This document shows positions 11,421-25,104 of a stretch of 64,000 nucleotides of DNA, piece after piece. The stretch is from Sarcomyxa edulis (taxonomy: Eukaryota > Basidiomycota > Agaricomycetes > Agaricales > Mycenaceae). The position numbers and the translations under genes are program-made. The stretch lies in NCBI GenBank assembly GCA_009761415.1, contig QUOL01000004.1, forward strand, positions 1,364,001 to 1,428,000. The letters run 5' to 3'. Each line of letters begins with the position of its first letter. Position 1 is the first letter of the stretch. The notes below the pieces were generated by a model that searched no databases, was not told the DNA's origin, and saw only the letters and a list, made by a program, of their open reading frames with translations.

Positions 11421-11771
11421 TTTACTCATGATCATTGTTAATGTACTTGTATGTAGGATGGTTGGTGTACGAGTATTGGCGTGTAATGGATTCACTCGTT
11501 TCAGAACTAAAAAGCAGAAAATAGTATTCTATATATACAGCGCAGAGGATCTAGCGCTCTGCAGCTTCTCTCCTGCGACGATAATAATGATTTATGGCTA
11601 ACAACCGTATGCATAAGCTGTCCTGAGCACATTTATCGCAACCTGTATGACTATGGATCCCAGACAGATAGTCCCACATCGCGCCTCTAGCTGACAACGA
11701 TTGATTGCAGTATCTGCGAAAAATCATAAGGTAAACCAAAAGGTGACAAAGCAAAGCCCTGTTGATTCGAC
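11421..11771. other. Convergent 3' flanks
   Basis: Lies between the stops of urease and the next minus-strand gene. Nothing else seen. Confidence 0.5.
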
Positions 11772-12805
11772 TCACTCTCGAGAGCGTGTCGGAATACTCG
11801 ACAATTTGCGCAGTTTTTTATCAGCATTTGGAATCGGAGAAGCCTCGTTAGTGCTCCGGGCTTTTATCATCGATACATATACACGATACTGAACAGGCGC
11901 GGAAGCACGAAGTGGGTTCATCAAAGTCATCGTCTCCACAGTATGGGGATTGTACTTTTTATCGTTCTGAACTCGGAGGTGCGCTAGATCAAAGATAGGG
12001 TCTTGCTGCGAGACAGTCATACCAGGAGCACAGACACTGGGATCAACGGGACTAGAGCTCGTAGAGTCGAACCAGGACTTCGGGGTAGGGAGTGGCACCG
12101 CTGTTATTAGACCGCTAGGCCATGACCATGGCGATAAAACGTCCAGAGCTTTTCCACTACGTTGACTCGTCGAACGAGACTGAGGGGAAGATGGGCCAGC
12201 ATGTACAGCAGAGATCCTTGGAGCTGGACGTCCAATGGGAATCGGAAGCGAGGAGCTCGAGGACGACGGATTATACGGCGGATCACCATTGGCAAGAACG
12301 GATGTGGAGTTCAGTGGCAAGGATTGCGACCTGGGATATGCATATGGGACTTTGTGGCTCGGGGTGGTATGATAAATCACATGGAAGGGCTCCGAAGGGG
12401 GAGAGGCGACTTCAGGCTCGGAAGTCTGATATGACTGGCGATTGGGAATGGTCCGACTGTCCTGAAGAGGATAACTATGCCCAGGATCCTGAACTGTGTT
12501 GTGATCGCAGAAACTGGGAGCCTTTTTGTGGAGCATGCCTCGTTCAGCAACTTTGGGTGGCACATCGATCGTAGATCGATGACTCACCGCAAAGATACCA
12601 GACGATGGTGTGTTCGAGAGATTCTGTCGACCAGTACTGGGTCCCGGATTATTTTCAGAGAATACCGGGGACCAAAGCTCTATGCATAGTGAAATCCAGG
12701 ATTAGTTATGGTCCAGCCAAAGTTTTGAGAAATATGTCACGTACTCCGGTCATCGACCCGGCGCGGGCGGGGGCTCCAGATTTTAGTCTGTTGATCGATA
12801 GTCAT
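11772..12805 (-). CDS. Hypothetical protein, disordered
   Basis: Two exons: 12805-12745 and 12679-11772 (65-nt intron, GTACGT...CATAG, phase 1), 322 aa. The start MTIDQQTKIWSPRP is the first ATG and the splice joins the frames cleanly. Ser/Pro/Thr-rich throughout. The most ordered-looking parts are KALDVLSPWSWPSGLI in the middle and CAPGMTVSQQDPIFDLAHL near residues 245-265, then a basic tail. No transmembrane segment, signal peptide or enzymatic motif seen. I recognise no family. An additional intron near the C-terminus cannot be excluded. Confidence 0.6.
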
Positions 12806-13502
12806 GATCTTGGTGGAGAGAAGATGTGAGAGAGAGGTTTTGAGATGGTGGAGGTCGGGTTGAGGAAGTTGGTGGCTGTGGCATTCGAAACACCTGGATT
12901 TTATACTCTGGCCCAGGGTCGGAATTACAAGGACACACAATATATGAAAAACCAGGAAAAACCATTGTCACGACGTTACAAGCAGTCCATGTGCAGGGAC
13001 GGGTGACTGGGGAATCAGGTGCCGATTGGGATGTAATCAATGTGCCACTCCGAAATCATTAGGAACATGCCATAGAAAGGTAGTTTGGTGCAAGTCCGGA
13101 GGATGCCTGATTGGACTTGTGCATTATGAGTACAAAGGACCCGTCTCAATAGTTACTCAAGCTTGTCCAGCTGCTACTTAGCAGACGCGAAGGGGATGAT
13201 ATTGATGTTGGGATGATGTTGTAAGGGGATAGGTGTGACGCGAAGTGACGCGACTCTATTCCCGAAATTTGCCGAATCACGATCGACTTAGATATCCAAA
13301 TCATTGACGATGTCACATCCTGGAAGGGATAAAATCTGTATTAACGAAGGTATAAGATAACGATACAGCTATGAGAAAGATACGATAAATAACACAAATA
13401 CGTGTCTTGAGAAGAAAGACCTATAACGAGGTCGATTCACGGGCAAACGCCGTAAGGCATTTTCTGCATGAAGGCCATCATCTTCAGGACAGTCATCTGC
13501 GA
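12806..13502. other. Intergenic
   Basis: 5' flank of one minus-strand gene and 3' flank of the next. Two close copies of GTGACGCGA at about 13216-13234. No gene supported. Confidence 0.5.
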
Positions 13503-14724
13503 TTATACAAAGTCAGAGGTCTGAGGGGTGATCACGATGTTGTCGCTAATCATGTCGATCGTGAAATACATGTCACGCGAATCGTTCTCGTGATTTCGTC
13601 CATAAGTCGCTTGACGTTGTCTGGAATTCGTTGGTTGTAGTCGTAGCGGAGCCAATGGAAATCCTATTGGAGTGCCCGAGGGTCGCTGTGGGGTCATCAT
13701 AGGGTTTCGTGCCGAAGCTGTCTTCGGGTGTCGTTTTTGAAGCTGGTGTTCCAATTGGGGTACAGGCGTATTTCCACACAATGAGGCCTTTGTAGGTGGT
13801 CGAGGTCCAGGCTGGCGATACACAGGAGACGCGTAAGGCTGGGGCAGCTTTGGGGCTATTGGAGGAAGGGGTTTTCCAGGGACTGGTGAGCATCGGGTCA
13901 GCCCAGACTGACAGATGAAAACTTACGATTTGAGGGAGGCTGCTTGCTGGAGAGGCGTCCGTGCCAAGCATTGTACTCGCCTTGATCACCCTTGGGAGCC
14001 TGAAGAGAGGAAGTCTGTCCATTGGAAGTAGAGCCACCAAGATGCGGAGTCGGGACGTATTGGACACGTTGCAGGTAGTTGGACGTTGCAGCATCAGAGC
14101 TATGGCTTGCCACAGCAGGCTGCCTCTCCTTTGGTAGTACTTTTTGGAGGACTCGAGGACGTTCTCTGGAGCTTTCAAGCAAAGGCCCATCATGAACATG
14201 ATACTTCTGTTTACCCGTACTGGATTTCTGAGCGTCGGTCTTCAACATTCTGTTGTAAACACGAAACATACAATTAGTAGCAGCATTAGTATACGTCTAA
14301 CAATCCTTACTTGAGTCCGAACAGGTTCTTCCAGTGCCACTTCTTCTCAGGCTCCCAGCCACTGACCACATCGTTGGGTAGGCGAGAGGTTTGTACGGAA
14401 GAATAAGGCCCCCGAGTTGGCAGAGTTTCAGCACGTCGGACTGAGGGAAGGTGATAGCTTGAGATGTTACCCTGCATTGCAGAAGAACAACGATTTCAGT
14501 GAGTAATGCTCTGGTCGGTGGCATGCCAGGCTCACCTGGTGTGCTCCAGCACCACGCTCTGTTCCATAGTAAGGTGATCGTTGAACACGTTGCCTACTTT
14601 GAGACTCAGGCTGGTATCCTCCGTTCGCTGTTTGTGCCACATGAAGTTGACGGTCAGAAGAGCCACTGACGGGGATCAGCCTGGCGGGTGACGCATGGAG
14701 ATCGGTGGTAGATCTGTAGAACAT
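13503..14724 (-). CDS. Hypothetical protein
   Basis: Four exons: 14724-14536, 14471-14311, 14249-13927, 13882-13503, 350 aa. All junctions have good GTGAGC/GTAAGG/GTAAGT donors and keep frame. A short tryptophan-rich piece GWEPEKKWHWKNLFGLK (about residues 101-117) is the most structured element. The rest is Ser/Pro/Gln-rich with tyrosine-proline pairs (VQYVPTPHLGG, PQPYASPVYRQP). The end, DMYFTIDMISDNIVITP, looks folded. No known domain recognised. Divergent from the DENND6-type gene, sharing a 755-bp intergenic region. Confidence 0.6.
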
Positions 14725-15479
14725 GCCGGATATAAAAGTAGTAGAAAGGATGATTAGGTGATGACAATGAAGAAAGGAATAATGAGGATTTGTTTGAAGT
14801 AGAGAGATAGAGAAAAAGAATGATGAAAGATTTAGAAGTCAAAAGTAGGGTGGAGAAGAAGAAGTGTGGATTTGCGCTTTAAATGTTTTCGTAAGCCCAG
14901 GTGGCTGGTGCCAAAGCAAAGCAAAGCCAAACCGGATCGGAGGTCCGCGTCATTGTCCCAGAACAAAGCAATATTCGCGTCAAAGCGTGGACGCGTCTCG
15001 ATCACGTGATGAGAAAGGCACAACCACGGACAAGGACAACCTCGAAACTATATATCTGTTCGTGCTGGAAGATGTGTGAGGCGTAGTGGGATACAACGAG
15101 AAAGCGGAAGGCGTGATGACCTAGAAGACAGTGATGCAAGATCTGGCGTAAGTTGAGTATCGACAGTTGGGTGATAGCCTGGATCGTGAGTCATGACTCG
15201 TCTCGTTGGGCTTTCTTGTAACTCCGAGTCCGGCAGTATATCCATCCATTGTGCATATACTTTTATGAGTTGCAGAGTGTGTGTTTGGACTGACTAGAGA
15301 AAATCCGTTCGAACTCGAGGTTTTCGTTCCGAAGAAGGTCATGGTTGTGAAGAAAGGGACGAAACATGATCGAGTCCAATTCGAGCCAGCCTCCGTGACT
15401 GCACCAAGATATACCAGCTCTACAGGCAACTACTCAGACTCATACAGCGAACACTCACTATCTCCCAAAATACATCGTA
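14725..15479. other. Shared upstream region of two divergent genes
   Basis: Separates the starts at 14724 (minus) and 15480 (plus). It must contain both promoters. No clear TATA or coding model. Confidence 0.5.
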
Positions 15480-17717
15480 ATGGCACCCAAACCTGATCTA
15501 CGCCTCTCCGAGCCTATAATATCCGAACCAGAAGAGGAATCCGATATCGGGGAATTCACGTCGATCGCAAGTGGTTCCACCATCCTCACAAATCGCACTA
15601 CAGCATCGAGATCGACTGGTGGACCCACTCCTGTAGTCGTATTCAGCCAGCCTTCGCATCGTCAGATAGAAACTCTTTCCCCTGCACGGACGTCGTTTAG
15701 TTCCCCCTCGTCTCCCGATCTTTCCAAACTGAAAGTTGATAGACCTCGAGGCCTGTCTCGGTCACACACACTTCCAAGGCTCTTCCAGACTGAACAGAAT
15801 GCCAGAAGGAAGAGCTCGGACATAGATGGCCTCGTCGTAGACCCTGAGGTTGTAGCTAAGATCCGGCGCTGGATACTTGGTATAACGATAGGTATGGACA
15901 TGTGTATGCAATTGGGCATATGAGATGAACCTGACAGATGTTTCCTGCAGTTGACTTTGACATTGACGTTGGGCCAGTCATCAGTGGTGTATATCCACCT
16001 ATGATTTTATTACCAGCTGAATCGGAAAACATGTAAGTCAATATTTCATTTATTGACGCGTCGTAATCGAACTTGACGCGAACGCAGTGCATTTGCGTCT
16101 CTCCCTGACTCTTTGCACGCTGACCAAGGATCCCAAGTTCATTCATTTCGAATACGTGAAAGTCCTACTTCACTGGCCGACGAAAGGAGGCCTGCAAGTC
16201 AAGATGGATTCATATACGGTTACTCTTATTTCACGCAACGCAAAGACGCGACTATCAAACGAGGGTATCAGCAGGTCAGTCTGTGCAGCTCCTGTCCAGA
16301 CGGCTCTCATAGGGCATTTATCAGCGATCAGTCGTGATCCTCACTCATTACCAGTATCCCGCCCTGTTCACTCATTTATCCATGGTATTCGGACCGCTAT
16401 ATGAAGCTCATGGTATACCCATGTTGGAAGCAGCGTGTCATAACATCGCTAATTGGTGTGTAGTCTTACTCAATCTCGTGCAACTCTAGTATTCATTGTT
16501 CCTCACACGAAGTGAAGGTCTGATCCTACACCTGGCTCGACTCTTGAGCTGGGTTTCCTCGGCTCTGTGCTGCTTGTGGAAATTCCACATACGAACGATG
16601 AGCAACAGCTTACAGAAACATCGTCATTTAGAGAAAAATATAATCCACGACTTCATGTGCGTTCGCTCTAGGCTTTTCCTCTCATCAGGAATATTGACCA
16701 CCAAAATCAGATCCTAGCGTCCTCTCCGCCATTAATTCCACCTCCGCTTCTCTTATTCGAGGCATGCCTCCCTAATCTCTGGTCTATGTGGGAATGTCTT
16801 GTTCTCTGCGAGCCGATATTAGTCTTTGGTCATTCCCCCACCATGACGAGCCAAGCTATATGGTGGTTCCGCGATTTGTTACGTCCGGTATGTCTCTCAT
16901 CAAATCGGAGCATTGTCATTGGTTTACCTATTGCACAAGATCCCATTGGCGAACGACATTCGTCCCTATTTTACTATACACGACCAGGACCACGCGTTAT
17001 TGGTCAATAAGCTTCCTCCAAAATCTGGTATCCTCTTGGGTGTTACAAATCCTTTCTTCGAGAGCGAGTGCGCACATTGGCCAAATGTTCTGAGTCTTGG
17101 ACGACATATACAGTATGACGTCTTCTGTTGAGTATCATCTCATGCTGATTCTTAAACAAGCTCTGCAAAGAACAGTGTAGGAACCGCCGGACCTACTCCT
17201 GGATGGAAGTCGAAGAAGCACAAGAGATATATTTCCAAAGATCGGCCTCTCTTGAAACAACTAGAGGATGCATGCGGAGGCAGCGAACAAGACCGTCAGT
17301 TGTATTATGTTATCAACCCTACCATGATCTGACGCCATGACAGAGATAGACGCGTCTCTGATATTACGACGCCATTTTTGCTCCCGTACTAATGAACTGC
17401 TCGTCCCACTGTCTCGATATCTCAACAGTCTTATACCCCCACCGGCGGAGATCAACGGTTCCACAAAGCACCGTCCCCGACTAAAGCCTTTCCAGTCGCA
17501 AAGCTTTATAGCTTCTTTGAAAGCACATGGTTCACCATTACCGTTTCGGTCTACGAGCAAAAAGATGGAATTTTATGAAAGGTACCGGTGTTTGCCCTCT
17601 ATCCCATTCTTGGGCTGACAGTATTGTAGATGGATCAAGACCCCGAGCTTCCATCTATGGCTTGCTCGTGAAGAGGCGATTGTAGAGGCAATCGTTGTGC
17701 AGAAGCGGCAGTGCTGA
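15480..17717 (+). CDS. DENND6/FAM116-type DENN domain protein (Rab GEF)
   Basis: Ten exons: 15480-15891, 15951-16032, 16088-16274, 16325-16455, 16518-16656, 16711-16887, 16940-17112, 17161-17294, 17344-17581, 17630-17717; 586 aa. After about 130 disordered residues, the uDENN start RRWILGITIVDFDIDVGPVI is typical of the FAM116 family. It is followed by FIYGYSYFTQRKDATIKRGY, then the DENN core (VVILTHYQYPALFTHLS; LWSMWECLVLCEPILVFG; RDLLRPIPLANDIRPYFTIH; GILLGVTNPFFE). DENND6 proteins activate endosomal Rabs in animals. A role in membrane traffic here is inferred from family. The final exon ends at the TGA at 17715. Several introns are only 47-60 nt. Confidence 0.88.
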
Positions 17718-18152
17718 CCAGGTGCTGTGTAGTTGGGCGGTGATGGTAGCCACGGAAGCCAAATAGGGATAAAGTTAGACATTGGTGGAACATTGCCGGT
17801 TGCTTCGAAGTTCTGAAATTGACGTTCTCCTCCTCATCCCTCTCGTCCAACTCTCCGTTTCTATTGTCGCGCTTTCTGTCTGTAATCTATCCGTGAAGAA
17901 CATATTCGCTTGTAAAAGCCCTGTTACCTGTATCAATACCCCATGTAAGAGCTCCCTCACTGTCGTCGCTGACTTGTAGAGCGTTTCCCACTTGTATTCC
18001 CCCATCTTTTACCCCACCCGTTCTGTCTTGTTGCATTTGTCTGTCCTCATTCGATGTTCGATACTCAAACCCCCTCCTGTGATTCTTAACTTTCTAGAGC
18101 AAAAAACACACTTTTTTAAATCTCTGCAACTGCTTTGAGTCCGCTCGCAAAT
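17718..18152. other. Intergenic
   Basis: 3' flank of the DENN gene and T/C-rich promoter of the RRM gene. Nothing else seen. Confidence 0.5.
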
Positions 18153-19755
<1,603 letters not shown>

Positions 19756-20317
19756 GTTCGTCGAAATTTCGCTTTGAATGAACGGTGCTTTCGAGTTCTT
19801 ACTTAACGCTAATTTGCATCTTCCATGTCCTGTTCTGTCTATTTAGTCCTGCTCTGTCTTTTCTGCGTCATATGTATCATACTGGAAGGCAATGGCATAT
19901 ACAGTAGTCTCTCAAATTTCGAGGCAACTTTGACATGCATGACTCTCGGAACACCTTGATTGTCTATATGCGGTGGTATATACTACATTGGGGAGATACG
20001 GGCTACATTGAAAGGGCAAGTGATATCTTACGAGATCGCAGTGTTGGCGGTACAGTTCGATTGAATCACAGCAAAATTTGCCAGAATACGACTACAAGGA
20101 TAGTAAGGTACAAAGTGTGATGGGGGATAATGCTGGGTGTATATAAATGAAGCTGAATGTGTCATACGTAGAAACGGTCAGTTGAGATGAGTCTTGAGGC
20201 AAAAATCATGGTGTAGACGATGATCCAGAAATCCAAGTCCAGATAGCCATATACCAGCCGCGGCGAAGTGTAAGGATTAGCTTGCTCCGTAGAACCCTGA
20301 TAAATTCAAATGTCAGA
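19756..20317. other. Convergent 3' flanks
   Basis: Between the stops of the RRM gene and SPT2. No gene seen. Confidence 0.5.
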
Positions 20318-21887
20318 TCAACCTCTTCGCTCGCGCAATTCCTTCTCCTTCTTCCTCCTGCGTTTCTCTTCCTCGTGCCGCCGCTCTGCGGCCAAAGCTT
20401 CTTCCTCCTCCTTCTTAGCAAGACGAGCACTGTACACACATCGCTATCAGTAGTTCCAATATACGTTCCAGGACAAATCACAAACCTGCGCTTTTCCTCC
20501 CTTTCCAGGGCTCTAGCATCAGCTTCCATGTCCTCGTCGTCGCTGAATACGTCATTTTGCACGTAGGTCGTTCGATCCTTACCAAACAGTTTCCAAATTT
20601 CTGCACGGAGACCTGCGTCACTGGGAGTGGTAGCAGGTCTCTTCGATGGTGGGGGAGATTCGGAAAGACTGGAAGATCTAGGGCGTTTCTTCGGAAGGGA
20701 TGAGACATTAGGTCGACTGGTCGTGGTGGAAGTAGACGCTGAGGGAGCTTTCGTAGGTTTGACGGATGACGAGGTCTTCGTAGAAGCCATTTTGTCGAGA
20801 CCGGCCGATCGTGGAGTCATGGTAGCAGATTTGGGCCCAGCAGACAGAGGGCCCGTAGGTTTCGTCTTCTGTATATTCAGCGTCGACAATTTCGGAGGTG
20901 CCAAGGCCTTCTTCGCAGATGCTGAAGTGGAAGTGAAAGACGTAGAACTGTTTCCCTCTGATAGGACAGGAAGAAAATGAGGATGCAGGATTGCATGTGG
21001 ATCGTATTTAGGGCAGTGTACTCACGGGAGGCAGGTGTGTTCGCACCTGAGGTAGGTAAAGAATGGACTACAGGCTTTTTGGCCTGCTCCTTCTTTTTCG
21101 CCGTACCAAACCAGTCATTAAATTCGCGAGCCTCATCACCAGCAAGAATCTTGGTATCGCGCGCTTTGGCTCTGTCCTGCAAGATCTCGTCGATCGTCCG
21201 TGTATCCCGCTTGACGGTATTAAGCTTCGTCAGGGTATTCGGCATCGCAGAAATCCGTGCTTTGATAGACTGCGTCGAAGGGCCAGAATCAAGTGGATGA
21301 GTGGGAGTAGCCATGTCAACAGCGCCGCCTGGGAGTCGTCTCCCAGGTCTGAGATACCCTCCGGTACGTGTAGAACGTTTTGCGGCATTGAATGTTTTGC
21401 GTATCTCAGCCTGAAGCCTGCGCTCCCGTTTCTCCTCCCTAGTGAGGGCCATGTCTGGAGAGCCGGATGAGTCATTATCGTCGTCGTCCGGTAGTCTGCG
21501 TTTGCGGACTTCCTCGCGTCTGTGAGACTGTGAAGATGAGGAGGGCCATTTGGGACTACCACCTGCTGCTGAAGCCTGAGATTTGGCCTTCTTGGGACCA
21601 TAAAGTAAAGCATCTCGTTGCTCCTCCTCTCGTCGCTGCCGCGCACGCTCTGTTGCTTCCCGTTCCAACTGCAAACGCTGCTGACGCTCCTGCTCCCTCT
21701 TCTCGTCCTCGAAATGTTTCAGTAGCATTTTCTTCTCCAATTCCTTCTCCTTTTTCTCTTGTTCCTCCTGCTGTCTTCGTTTGATAGCTTCATTGCGTTT
21801 CCGTTGTTGAAGTGCTGTCTCGACCAAAGTTTGAGATTCCCTAGTCTGAGAAGCGCTGAGCGCCATGAGAGCGGCGAATCCGGACAT
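20318..21887 (-). CDS. SPT2: SPT2-family chromatin protein
   Basis: Three exons: 21887-21026, 20957-20486, 20429-20318; 481 aa, start MSGFAALMALSAS. The N-terminal half is a long charged coiled coil (LVETALQQRKRNEAIKRRQQ, then Lys/Glu/Arg runs to about residue 100). The middle is Ser/Thr/Pro-rich and basic. The C-terminal SPT2 domain shows LRAEIWKLFGKDRTTY, then VFSDDEDMEADARALEREEK, then SARLAKKEEEEALAAERR and a basic end. That order of acidic patch, EE/KR helix and short basic end is the SPT2 signature. SPT2 binds H3-H4 and DNA and works in transcription-coupled histone recycling. Nothing looks broken. Confidence 0.9.
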
Positions 21888-22338
21888 TATAACGACAGTA
21901 AGAGAGTATCCTGGTCCAAGAAGAGAAAATGTAGATGAGACAATGGAACAAGAGCACTGCTTGCCGGATACGCCATCTCGCTGGCCGACGGCCGTGCAGT
22001 CTCCCACGTGGCAAGGTGGGGTCACCTCCGCACTCCTCGAGACTCCAGCGTAATGTTGCAGCGTAAATACGAGATGCACGTATGCGCACATTAGCTAGTA
22101 GTGGCACTCGACGAATGAAGCTCAGGTGTTTTTCTGACACCCTTGGAATTGCCATGTCGAAACTGACAGACTACTCAAACATCGTATTCTGGGAAATCGT
22201 TGTGCGTAAGCTATGCTACAGCTGCATGGATCCAAATGAAATCGAAAGAGAGATAGAGAGGGAGGGAGAGAAAAGATGGTATAACTGCCAGTCTCATGTC
22301 CGTCGTTAATGTAGGTCATAAATCAGCATCGACATCCA
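21888..22338. other. Promoter of SPT2 and 3' flank of the MFS gene
   Basis: No coding signal seen. Confidence 0.5.
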
Positions 22339-24308
22339 CTAAATTCCAGCAACCCAGATCTGTTTAGGGAGCATAGAAGCCACAAAGATGGATACGCCTA
22401 CGACTCCCATCAAGATATAGTAGACCATGGATCCTCCGAGAAGGTTTTTCGAGATAGACAGCGAGAACAACGAATTGGCGGCAGCAGGTCCAATGGCACG
22501 CATGATCGAGACAGTCATTTGACTTATCCCGTTCACTGAACCAAGAGATGCTCGGTTAGGTGCAGCAGCAGATATATAGATAAATATAGCTCCTGAAAGG
22601 TCAATGCGTGAGTACTTACGAGAATCAGGTAGGACAGGTATAACATACCGTAAGATAGACTGAGGCAAATCGAGATCACGATTTGTAGTCCCACTATAAC
22701 CCAGACAAGGGTACTCAGTCCATCTCTTCTAGCGAGGTAACTGATAATCGGGAAAGAGAGGAACACAGGGAATGCGGATATTATTCCTGCGGTGAAGACC
22801 TTCTTGGATCCAAAATGATCGTGGATTCTTGCGAAGAAAAACACTTGGAATATCCCGTTGAGAATGCCGAAAATGGACAATAGGTTGCCTATCGTGGAAG
22901 GAGGGAGGCCTAGGCCGCCTAGATGGATAGGCGTAGAGAAGAAAAGAGGCTGTATAGCGCGGAAGGATATATCGACCAAGGATAAGAAGGCGTAATTTGC
23001 GGCGGCAATAATGACAGGAGGAGTGAGGAGAGCGCGTAAAGGGAGTGGCTTTTCGGGATCTACTTTTATTGTGGGGATGATAACCACCTCCGGTTCTTGA
23101 GATCCTACAACAGTTGAGACCGTATGGGGAGCTTTATTTCGTCGGAAATGTAGCAGCCGAGATAAGGGAATCGGTGAACGGACAGTCTGTAGGTAGGGTA
23201 AAAGGTCAACTGGTTACGAAACAATTTCGAGAGAGTAGACTTGCCTCTTTCAAGAATAAAAAAGTGACGACCCAAGCGATAGCCGAGAAGGTGGCAGGCA
23301 CAGCACAAGGGAGGAAGTACGGGTGCGCCTTTAGAAACTCAGAATGCCCGAAAAGCCGAGGGAATTGTTTGGCGGGGTTTGAGAGGGCACCCCCGATGAT
23401 AGGGCCAAGAGTACCGCCAGTGGACCAAGCAATTGGCATGTACGCGTATGCCTGTGAGAAAGGTGTTATTCTCGATATAATATGAGAGAGAAAATGATAG
23501 AATTGAGCTGACTTGACTAATATTCGACGCGTCGGTCATTTCCGCCATCTAGGGAAAATTCAGCTGACCGTGTAGGAATAGAACACGAAGAGTCCTCTTA
23601 CCATACTAAAGGAAGAAGAAGCAGTCAGAGTCGAAGAAGAGGTTCGTTATCAACAGCCATCCATACCTCTTGATGACTCCAATATTTCCATCTATTAACG
23701 AAAGTCAGGGGCTGATCGAGTATTAACCACATCGTAAAAGGACATACTCAAGGCGCCATTCAAGCTTCGACTGAGCAAATGGGTCAGACAACGGCACGTA
23801 AATCAATGCCAAGGCATACCTCAAGACAAGACCCCAAAATGTGGTGGACAATCCGAAGCAGTACATGGACACAGACAGACCGCAGAGGCCAGTCAGAATG
23901 ATAGGCTTGCGTCCTATACGATCTGACGCGCTACTCCAGAACAACACGGTGAATGCTTGGGTGAGAAAGAATAGTGATTGCTGTTCATGTAGTCATGAGA
24001 GACGTTGACAGCAAAACTCGATTTCTAGGACATACCATGAGTCCAACATAATAACCAACTTTCCTTTCATCTCCATGTGTTATGCCGATGTCACGTATCA
24101 ACTATGAATCATTCTAGTTAACAGAGCACATCTTGAAAGGTCTGCCACGTACTTGAGGAGCAAAGGGGTATATAACTTGCGAAGTCAAGGGCTCAGCAAG
24201 TTGGAGGAACAACACGATGGTGAGCTGAAACCATGGAAGAGGCGTCCGAGCATGATGCCCTTGCTGGGGAGGTAGCAAGGGTGTCTCCTCGTCGTTGCGA
24301 GCGGTCAT
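22339..24308 (-). CDS. MFS transporter
   Basis: Ten exons: 24308-24153, 24101-24036, 23980-23820, 23770-23748, 23691-23667, 23605-23602, 23548-23513, 23451-23245, 23186-22649, 22592-22339; 489 aa. It has about 12 membrane segments and the MFS loop motif DRIGRKPIILTG. Other family-like blocks are GLMQSLFFLTQAFTVLFWS, AYMPIAWSTGGTLGPIIGGA and AANYAFLSLVDISFRAIQPL. The nearest group by memory is the fungal/plant ZIFL-type drug:H+ antiporters; substrate unknown. Exons 4-6 are only 23, 25 and 4 nt. The 4-nt microexon is needed to keep frame (S-M-M-AEMTD). The intron after KE (23244-23187) begins GCAAGT, a GC-AG intron. Start MTARNDEETPLLPP is typical of this group. Confidence 0.88.
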
Positions 24309-25104
24309 GGGGGGAAAGATGACTTGCGCATATCGGCTTGCAATTTACAGTATTTATGGCGCGAAATCTAGCCGAGGAGTGAAATATTCGGCATGAAACT
24401 TGGAAGTGACTCATCCAATCGAGCAAGTTCGGATTCTCTTGGGACATGGAAATTCTGGTGGGTTCATTTCCGAGTGGCAAGAATACGTATGGTTGATGGA
24501 AGAGAAGAGAACAAAGTAAAAGCTTCGAGGTAGGCTAGCAAGATGATGCAGAATGATGGATGTGGATGATCAGGCGCTGTTAGTCTATATTTTGCCCAAA
24601 CTCCGAACGACATATCGAAACTTGGTGATTTGCTTTTCTCCTCAGCACATAGAGTACCGAGGCAATCCTCCTGAGACTCAGGCTGCAGGTGAGAACGTTT
24701 CCCAAAAATTAGGTCATTGTAAAGATTGCGAGCCTCAGCGATCCCAGGCGATCCATGTCGGGAGAATCAGAAGGAGATAAGTATCGATCTTGTGGAAGTA
24801 CACACCAATCAAGTGATTGACCCCCTTACCGCCCTAAAGTTAGTCGCCCAGAGTAACCCAGAAGGAGAAATGTAAGGATCATATACTACTCGGGACGGTA
24901 GACCGTACAAGGTTGAACTCGAGACAGGCGAGACTGTCCCAGATCACCTCACCTCCGATGCGACATGTAGCCAACATCATCTTTTCGATTCAATCGAGAG
25001 ATTCGTAATGCTTAAGTTTCAATGCTTAGTGACGAGTTCCAACAAGCTGTCTATTATGATAGCGAAAATAACGAAAACAAATTACAATCAACTTCCCAGA
25101 AAAT
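24309..25104. other. Intergenic
   Basis: Upstream of the MFS gene and downstream of the dehydrogenase gene. A plus-strand frame of 75 codons near 24553 has no family resemblance. No gene supported. Confidence 0.45.

Noticed and set aside
20627..21784. Plus-strand frames over SPT2
   Set aside because: The minus strand has the SPT2 domain and consistent splicing.
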